Positions 59,428 to 64,000 of a stretch of 64,000 nt of DNA are shown here, piece by piece. Numbering within the stretch: the stretch's first letter is position 1; each line of letters opens with the position of its first letter. The DNA is taken from assembly GCF_029854155.1 (NCBI RefSeq), contig NZ_CP122958.1:1491503-1555502 (forward strand). Reading direction: 5' to 3'. A program made the translations under genes and the position numbers. The notes below the pieces were generated by a model. The model was not told where the DNA came from. It saw nothing but the letters and a program-made list of their open reading frames with translations, and searched no databases. Origin of the DNA: Methanonatronarchaeum sp. AMET-Sl (GTDB lineage Archaea > Halobacteriota > Methanonatronarchaeia > Methanonatronarchaeales > Methanonatronarchaeaceae).

Positions 59428-60690
59428 TTAATTGGATTGTTTCTTGGATTCTTTCTTATTTTTGGTTGTTTTTCCTGTTAAGTAAGCAAATGTAAAGCCA
59501 TCTAATTTGATTTTATATTTTTTACCGATTTTAACTGGGTTTTTAACTACAACAGGGTTGTAGTCTATGTCTCGACCGATATATGTATTTTTTTTCCCTT
59601 TTTTTGTGATTAAAACCATTTTTTGTTTTCCAATCAATTTCTTTTTGTTTTGTTTGCCGTATTTTTTCCTAAGTTCGGTCATTTTTTTAGATCTTTTTTT
59701 CTTTTCAGATGACTTGATTTCCTTTAGTTCATATGCTTTTGTACCGGGTCTTGGTGAGTATCTTGTGATGTTTATTATGTCGGGTTCTATTTTTTTAATT
59801 ATATCAACAGTTTTCTGAAAGTCCTTCTCAGTTTCACCTGGAAAACCTGTAATTATATCGGTTGCAACTGTACCTCCGACTTTTCTTTTGTATTTATTTA
59901 TTAATTGTTCAAAATATTCAGGGCTGTATGACCTGTTCATTTTTCTTAATATTTTTTTGGACCCTGATTGTAGAGGGAGGTGTAGGAAGTTGTAAACCTT
60001 TTTGTTTTTGTAGAGGTCTATGATTTCATCTTCAATTCCTTTTGTATTGAATGGGTTCATCATCCCTACTCTTACCTTATAATCTCCTTTTATTCCTGTG
60101 ACCTTGTTGATAAGGGTTGCAATGTCTGTATTTATGTCTAAACCGTATGCTGCTGTGTCTTGTGCCGTTAATTGAATTTCCTTGACTCCTTGGTGCACCA
60201 TTTTTTCCACTCTACTCACTACAGAGTTTATTGGACTACTCTCAAGTTTTCCTCGAGCTTTTTTAGTTATACAATACGAACAATTACCTTTACAGCCATC
60301 AGCTATCTGAACTCTCCCTATTGCACCATCGATGTGAGTTGGGGCATCCCATTTTCTATAACAAGTTTCCCCACCCATATAACTTAACAAATCTCCAACT
60401 TTATCTGGCGGGAGAAGTATAGCATCACCATCTATTTCTTTCACATCCTCAGGTTGAGCAGAGGCAAGACAACCAGCAACAACAACGTTTTTGTCTTCAA
60501 AATCTTTTATACGTCTCAACATCCTTTTCTCAGTCTTATCAATAACAGTACATGTGTTAATAACTACTAAGTCCGCTTTATCTGGAGAATCAACTAATTG
60601 ATATCCTGAATCCTTAACCATACCTTTCATAACATCTGTTTCAGCTCTATTGGTAGTGCATCCGTATGTTTCAAAATAAATCGATTTCAT
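59428..60690 (-). CDS. tRNA-t6A37 methylthiotransferase (e-MtaB/CDKAL1 type)
   Basis: 420 aa. Three MiaB-family regions: N-terminal UPF0004 domain with ETYGCTTNRAE, NTCTV and VAGCLA cysteines; radical SAM motif CKGNCSYCITKKARG; C-terminal TRAM domain ending in a lysine-rich tail. Archaeal members add methylthio to t6A37 of tRNAs. Starts 36 bp behind the CbiZ-CobZ gene. The stop is followed by R8. Confidence 0.9.
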   Translation of the reverse strand: MKSIYFETYGCTTNRAETDVMKGMVKDSGYQLVDSPDKADLVVINTCTVIDKTEKRMLRRIKDFEDKNVVVAGCLASAQPEDVKEIDGDAILLPPDKVGDLLSYMGGETCYRKWDAPTHIDGAIGRVQIADGCKGNCSYCITKKARGKLESSPINSVVSRVEKMVHQGVKEIQLTAQDTAAYGLDINTDIATLINKVTGIKGDYKVRVGMMNPFNTKGIEDEIIDLYKNKKVYNFLHLPLQSGSKKILRKMNRSYSPEYFEQLINKYKRKVGGTVATDIITGFPGETEKDFQKTVDIIKKIEPDIINITRYSPRPGTKAYELKEIKSSEKKKRSKKMTELRKKYGKQNKKKLIGKQKMVLITKKGKKNTYIGRDIDYNPVVVKNPVKIGKKYKIKLDGFTFAYLTGKTTKNKKESKKQSN

Positions 60691-60726
60691 TTTACAACCG
60701 TTCCATCATGTAGGTTAGGGGTCACT

Positions 60727-61779
60727 TCATTTCCTATTTTTCTCTTCAAATAATCTAGTCATACAACCAGCTATCAAACCACCTATGACATCGTCAAGAA
60801 AAACATCTTTTTCATCTAGTTCACTTAATATCCCTGGTTTTTGTTTGTCGTATCTAACAAAGTTGAACAAACCGTTTTTTCCAGCGATATATTCAGCAAT
60901 ATCGATCCCAAGTAGTTCATCTGCTACTACGTATGCTGGATCTCCTTTGTTTTGAATCCTTGATCTCCTGCCCAAATAAATTCCAGATTCAATCAACAAC
61001 TTAATGTTCTCATCGCTACATTTATCTCTCAATATTGATTTAAATCTTGATCTATCTACTTTAGAGGGTACACCCCCCTCATATAATTCAAAAGCTGCGT
61101 TAGCCATATCATTGATTGTTATTCCATTTTCTTCAAGTCGATTTAAAATAGATCTATTAATTGAATAGCCTTCTTGTTTATCTAAAGCATCAATAACTCC
61201 TTCTTCAACCAGGTTATAAACAGTTCTACCAATCGGAGTTGCTACTCCAGCATATTCCACAGACTTTCCCTTTGCTCCATCTTTAGCTACAGCAATAGCA
61301 TCGGTCGGAGTACCTGTTATTAGATCACCATTATACATTATCTCAAGATGTCTCAACGCATTCGCTTTAGCTTCAGTAATAACTATGAAAAGGTTCGCCA
61401 TAGCTGTAGGACTGAGATTACAATCAGTTACAAGAATAATGTTTATTGTATTACTTTTATCATTTAGACTATTGCCAATACCAGCGGTAATCCAAACCTT
61501 AACTTCATTACCATCAACCTCAGCTGAACCAACATAAAACTCAGTGACATCAGCACCTGTCATAAAACCTACCACACGATCCAACTCATTTTTATCTAAA
61601 TCAAGAGTTTCAAGAAAAGTCTCAAATATCGGCCTACCTTCATTCTTGTCATCATCACCATCTACATTCATATTAACAATTCTATCACACTCACTAAACC
61701 CACCGTTAAGCGGAGCAGAACTCAAAACATCAAAATTACCTATAACCTCAAAATAATCATCAAAACTGTTGAAATCCAA
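60727..61779 (-). CDS. cbiZ-cobZ: Fused adenosylcobinamide amidohydrolase (CbiZ) and CobZ/PgpA-like phosphatase
   Basis: 350 aa, two parts. Residues 15-190 are CbiZ: APLNGGFSECDRIVNM, TGADVTEFYVGSAEVDG, ILVTDCNLSPTAMANLFIVITEAKA and GTPTDAIAVA; CbiZ cleaves the aminopropanol side chain during cobinamide salvage. Residues 200-350 are PgpA-like (MANAAFELYEGGVP, VVADELLGIDIAEYIAGKNGLFNFVRYDK and DDVIGGLIAGC), as in methanogen CobZ, the alpha-ribazole phosphatase. Both reactions belong to nucleotide-loop assembly of cobamides needed by MtaC and MtbC. First gene of an operon with the MiaB-like gene. Confidence 0.87.
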   Translation of the reverse strand: MDFNSFDDYFEVIGNFDVLSSAPLNGGFSECDRIVNMNVDGDDDKNEGRPIFETFLETLDLDKNELDRVVGFMTGADVTEFYVGSAEVDGNEVKVWITAGIGNSLNDKSNTINIILVTDCNLSPTAMANLFIVITEAKANALRHLEIMYNGDLITGTPTDAIAVAKDGAKGKSVEYAGVATPIGRTVYNLVEEGVIDALDKQEGYSINRSILNRLEENGITINDMANAAFELYEGGVPSKVDRSRFKSILRDKCSDENIKLLIESGIYLGRRSRIQNKGDPAYVVADELLGIDIAEYIAGKNGLFNFVRYDKQKPGILSELDEKDVFLDDVIGGLIAGCMTRLFEEKNRK

Positions 61780-61917
61780 TTAGATACCTCCAAATATCAA
61801 ATCTTTTTAACACTAAAAACCTATTAACAAAAAAAATAGTTCTCAAATATTAAGATAACTTCCTATTACGTGTTGCTTTTTTGTGGTTAGGGGTTTTATA
61901 TCCTTGTGGTGTTTGTA

Positions 61918-62061
61918 ATGGTGGGGGAAAAGGTAGAAGAGGTAGAAGACGTTGAAGAGATTGAAGAGGAACTTAAGGACCTAAAGTATACTGCTGTTTT
62001 AGTCGTAATTGTTTTATTGTTGGTGCTGTTTGGTGTTATTGCATTTGGATTCACGATATAA
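61918..62061 (+). CDS. Small membrane protein, 47 aa
   Basis: ATG 61918 (or GTG 61921) opens a 47-codon frame: a strongly acidic start (EKVEEVEDVEEIEEELKDL) and one membrane helix (TAVLVVIVLLLVLFGVIAF), stop TAA. TATA-like TTTTATAT at 61894 lies about 24 bp before the start, so a leaderless mRNA is plausible. The pattern (charged helix plus tail anchor) is not chance composition. Family not recognised. Confidence 0.6.
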   Translation: MVGEKVEEVEDVEEIEEELKDLKYTAVLVVIVLLLVLFGVIAFGFTI

Positions 62062-62165
62062 CCCGATTCAATAGGTGAATCATCACTTGGGTTTAGGAAA
62101 TCTCTTTTGGGAGTTTTTTGTTCTGTTGAAAAAATAATTCACTATAGTTTTTTGTTATTTATTGT

Positions 62166-62365
62166 TTTTTCATCTTAAATGAAGACTTAAGACCCTCTTT
62201 TAGGTAAGGGAAAACAGGCCCGTTGATAAAGGTTTAGTGGTCTGACCATACCGATATTTGAATGTTTGTTTGGGAGGCCTGTACTTAAACTAAAGTTATT
62301 CCATTTGGTTTTAAAGATATGTCTATAGCTTAAGGCTTACATCTAGAGATGTTTAAATATATTTT
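62166..62365 (+). ncRNA. Structured non-coding element, copy B (truncated)
   Basis: In plus orientation it begins with the repeat-type hairpins (TCTTAAATGAAGACTTAAGA, CCCTCTTTTAGGTAAGGG) and continues with blocks homologous to the minus strand of 23490-23676, e.g. AGTGGTCTGA and TGTCTATAGCTTAAG. The homology is lost near 62345, and the IS right end starts at 62366, so the copy is probably truncated by that insertion. No reading frame fits. The preceding 62062-62165 stretch is T-rich, with nothing recognised. Confidence 0.45.
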
Positions 62366-62382
62366 CTGACATCCTCTCACGG

Positions 62383-63537
62383 CTAAAGCTGTGGGGTTCC
62401 CCCACTGGGGGTTGAACCCACGGATACGGAGAGGTTCGCAGGTTCGTCGTCACGTTGGACGATGACCTGCGTTTTGGGCTGTGCCAGTACAGCCCCCGCC
62501 ATGGACAGCGGTTTCGAGAACTTGCCCAAGGCTCGTTTGCCAATATTCAGCGCACCGTTCTTGTCGGCGTTGTCGTCCAGCCCACACTCGGGACACTTAA
62601 AGCGTCCCTGCGTCTCTCGGACGCCCTCGCAGGCACAGCGGTTGCACGTTTTCGACGTGTCGTATTCTTCGACCAACTGCACGTCGATGCCCGCGTCGTG
62701 GGTCTTGTACTCGATGTAGTTGAGCAGGCGGGCGAACGGCATCTTGTGGGTCTTGTCGTTGACGTACCGCCCTTTGTCATTGTCCTTGCGGATACCGCCG
62801 AGGTCGCCCACGACGATGATTGCGTTCCGTTGTTCGGCGTCCTCCACGATTTGGCAGGCAATCTTGTGGAGGCGGTCGTCCACCTTCCGCGCTTCCGCGT
62901 CCCCGATACGCTCGACCACCTGCTGTCCCTGTCGGGGTTTCGCTTTCCCGATGGACTTCCGCAGTTGTTTGTAGTGTTCGCGGATACGACGCACTTCCTC
63001 GCCGTAGAACGTGGTCTTGCGGTCAGAGAGGAACGCAGAGGTGGCGACCCATCGTGCGCCCATGTCGATAGCCAGCACGTCGTCGTACTCGTCTTGTACG
63101 GTCACAGACCGCTTCACGACGAGATGGACGTACCAGTCACCGTTACGGCGCACCAACTCGCTGTCCCGAATATCGCCCTCACGGACGAGTTGTTCGTCCT
63201 TGTGCGGAACGTGGGCGGGACACCAGATGGAGTTGCCCCGTCCACGCTCAGGGTCGTAGACGGGGAGTTTGACCCACCATGACGAGAGAACGGTGTCCTC
63301 GTCGTAGGACACGTCGAACACGTCGTTGCGGAGAACGACAGGCTGTTCGGTGTCGGGGTTCGGGTCTTTCTGTCGCTGGACTTTCGATGCCTGCTGTTTG
63401 GTCGCGGAATAGAGGTCGGCGTCTCCACCGCGAACCTCTGTCTGGAACGCCTCGTACTCACGGGCGAGCAGGTCAGCCTTCCTGTTGGTCAGCGAGTGGA
63501 GTTTGACCCGCACCGTGGTTGAGACGTTCCGTTGCAT
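62383..63537 (-). CDS. tnpB: TnpB, IS605 OrfB-type RNA-guided nuclease
   Basis: 384 aa. RuvC first Asp in LAIDMGARWVATSAF, second region AIIVVGDLGGIRKD, zinc finger CNRCACEG...CPECG and last Asp in DDNADKNGALNIG. At the second RuvC site, the usual Glu-Asp-Leu reads Gly-Asp-Leu, so activity should not be assumed. The 3' end of the gene overlaps the region where omega RNA is made in this family. Stop TAG lies in the right-end hairpin. Confidence 0.93.
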   Translation of the reverse strand: MQRNVSTTVRVKLHSLTNRKADLLAREYEAFQTEVRGGDADLYSATKQQASKVQRQKDPNPDTEQPVVLRNDVFDVSYDEDTVLSSWWVKLPVYDPERGRGNSIWCPAHVPHKDEQLVREGDIRDSELVRRNGDWYVHLVVKRSVTVQDEYDDVLAIDMGARWVATSAFLSDRKTTFYGEEVRRIREHYKQLRKSIGKAKPRQGQQVVERIGDAEARKVDDRLHKIACQIVEDAEQRNAIIVVGDLGGIRKDNDKGRYVNDKTHKMPFARLLNYIEYKTHDAGIDVQLVEEYDTSKTCNRCACEGVRETQGRFKCPECGLDDNADKNGALNIGKRALGKFSKPLSMAGAVLAQPKTQVIVQRDDEPANLSVSVGSTPSGGTPQL

Positions 63538-63539
63538 GA

Positions 63540-63929
63540 CTACTCACCTGCTTGGTCATCGATGTACTCCTCGATGACTTCGCTGGATACGTCGCCCGCA
63601 CTTGAGACGAAGTACGAGCGCGTCCACAGCGACGGCAAGCCGAAGTCAAACTCGTCGCGGAGGTGGCGCGAAGAGTAGCCCTTGACCTGTTGCATGATTT
63701 TGTTCGGGGCGAGCGTTGGGTCGCCCGTGATGAACAGGTGTACGTGGTCGGGGCGAATCACCAACTCCAGTATCTCTAAGTCGAGTTCGTCGGCTTTCTC
63801 CCCGATGAGCTCTTCGAGACGGTCGCATACCTCTCCCTCAAGCACCGATTTACGGTACTTCGGACACCAGATGAAGTGGTACTGGAGTTTGTGGACATTG
63901 GTACGTTCCCTGTCGAACCCACGAGGCAT
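63540..63929 (-). CDS. tnpA: TnpA, Y1 (HUH) transposase of IS200/IS605
   Basis: About 129 aa. HUH motif in RPDHVHLFI and a C-terminal helix with the catalytic Tyr in the region SYFVSSAGDVSSEVIEEYI. Works as a dimer on single-stranded DNA at the two terminal hairpins. I prefer the start MPRGFDRERTNVHKLQ at 63929 over 63953. Complete and without frameshift, so the element may be active. Confidence 0.92.
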   Translation of the reverse strand: MPRGFDRERTNVHKLQYHFIWCPKYRKSVLEGEVCDRLEELIGEKADELDLEILELVIRPDHVHLFITGDPTLAPNKIMQQVKGYSSRHLRDEFDFGLPSLWTRSYFVSSAGDVSSEVIEEYIDDQAGE

Positions 63930-64000
63930 AGTCAGTATATAGAGACTACTCACCTAAAGATGTTACGCAAACATCCAACCCCAACCGTGGCTATGAATGT

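Larger units (their letters stand above)
62366..64000 (-). mobile_element. IS200/IS605-family element with tnpA and tnpB (left end cut by window)
   Basis: Right end at 62366 (CTGACATCCTC on the plus strand; minus-strand GAGGATGTCAG). The left end contains GATGTT/AACATC hairpin near 63959-63975 and continues past 64000. Both genes run on the minus strand, 2 bp apart. GC content and codon use are far from the rest of the window, as expected for a recent acquisition from a haloarchaeon. It is the source of the two 294-bp derivatives at 3624 and 27153. Confidence 0.92.

Noticed and set aside
62455..63282. 275-codon open frame on the plus strand opposite tnpB
   Set aside because: It is the antisense shadow of the GC-rich tnpB gene; tnpB has full family motifs and the antisense product has none.

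Overview
The window is a low-GC archaeal chromosome segment from a methylotrophic methanogen. The main evidence is a methanol methyltransferase set (mtaA, mtaB, mtaC) and a dimethylamine set (mtbC, mtbB) whose mtbB carries an in-frame UAG at the pyrrolysine position. Archaeal information genes support this: tfb, family-B DNA polymerase, XPD, ribosomal protein L15e, archaeosine genes, DTD2, SecE/FtsZ and TatA. A GC-rich IS200/IS605 element of haloarchaeal style at the right edge, plus acidic protein stretches, suggests a saline habitat. Methanonatronarchaeia or a relative is a reasonable guess (inference only; no marker gene was compared).

Layout. 1-3.6 kb: partial NAD kinase, a HARP-type PIN nuclease, hisS with an apparent non-AUG start, and a hypothetical protein. 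3.6-4.2 kb: an IS-derived miniature element, then a perfect dyad in front of a FecB/FecC/FecE-type ABC importer and an FmdE-like protein (4.3-8.3 kb). 8.4-13.8 kb: JAMM peptidase, RibL, Kef-type antiporter, an aCPSF1-like nuclease and two small membrane proteins. 13.9-20.7 kb: F420-ligase-like protein, tgtA, and an operon arcS-raSEA-ahbD-like. 21-25.9 kb: argB, ornithine cyclodeaminase, a 740-bp gene-free stretch with structured repeats, rubrerythrin and photolyase. 26-31.2 kb: lipoprotein, second miniature element, rpl15e operon and mtbCB. 31.3-38.4 kb: tfb, metallo-hydrolase, polB operon and xpd. 38.6-49.5 kb: tatA, pyrH, a creatininase-family amidase, an acetate uptake/activation block (USP-DUF485 fusion, actP, acs), a gamma carbonic anhydrase-like protein, CbiA/CfbB and metG. 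49.7-55.7 kb: a long SecE, ftsZ, dtdA, ribose-1,5-bisphosphate isomerase, macro domain and geranylgeranyl reductase. 55.9-61.8 kb: mtaA facing mtaCB, then the CbiZ-CobZ and MiaB-like genes. 62-64 kb: a non-coding relic and an IS200/IS605 element that runs off the window.

How it fits together. Methyl transfer from methanol and dimethylamine needs corrinoid proteins. The window also encodes corrinoid salvage (CbiZ-CobZ), a cobyrinate/F430-type amidase (CbiA/CfbB) and a possible corrinoid or metal-chelate importer. Acetate is probably taken up as a carbon source through ActP and Acs.

The least explained content is mobile and repeated DNA: one full IS with tnpA/tnpB, two 294-bp deletion derivatives that keep both ends, a family of 50-55 bp two-hairpin repeats, nearly all in one orientation and sharing the IS right-end motif, and a longer structured non-coding element present twice. 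arcS and raSEA are separated by a single in-frame UAG in an organism that appears to decode UAG. All coordinates of short sites were counted by hand.
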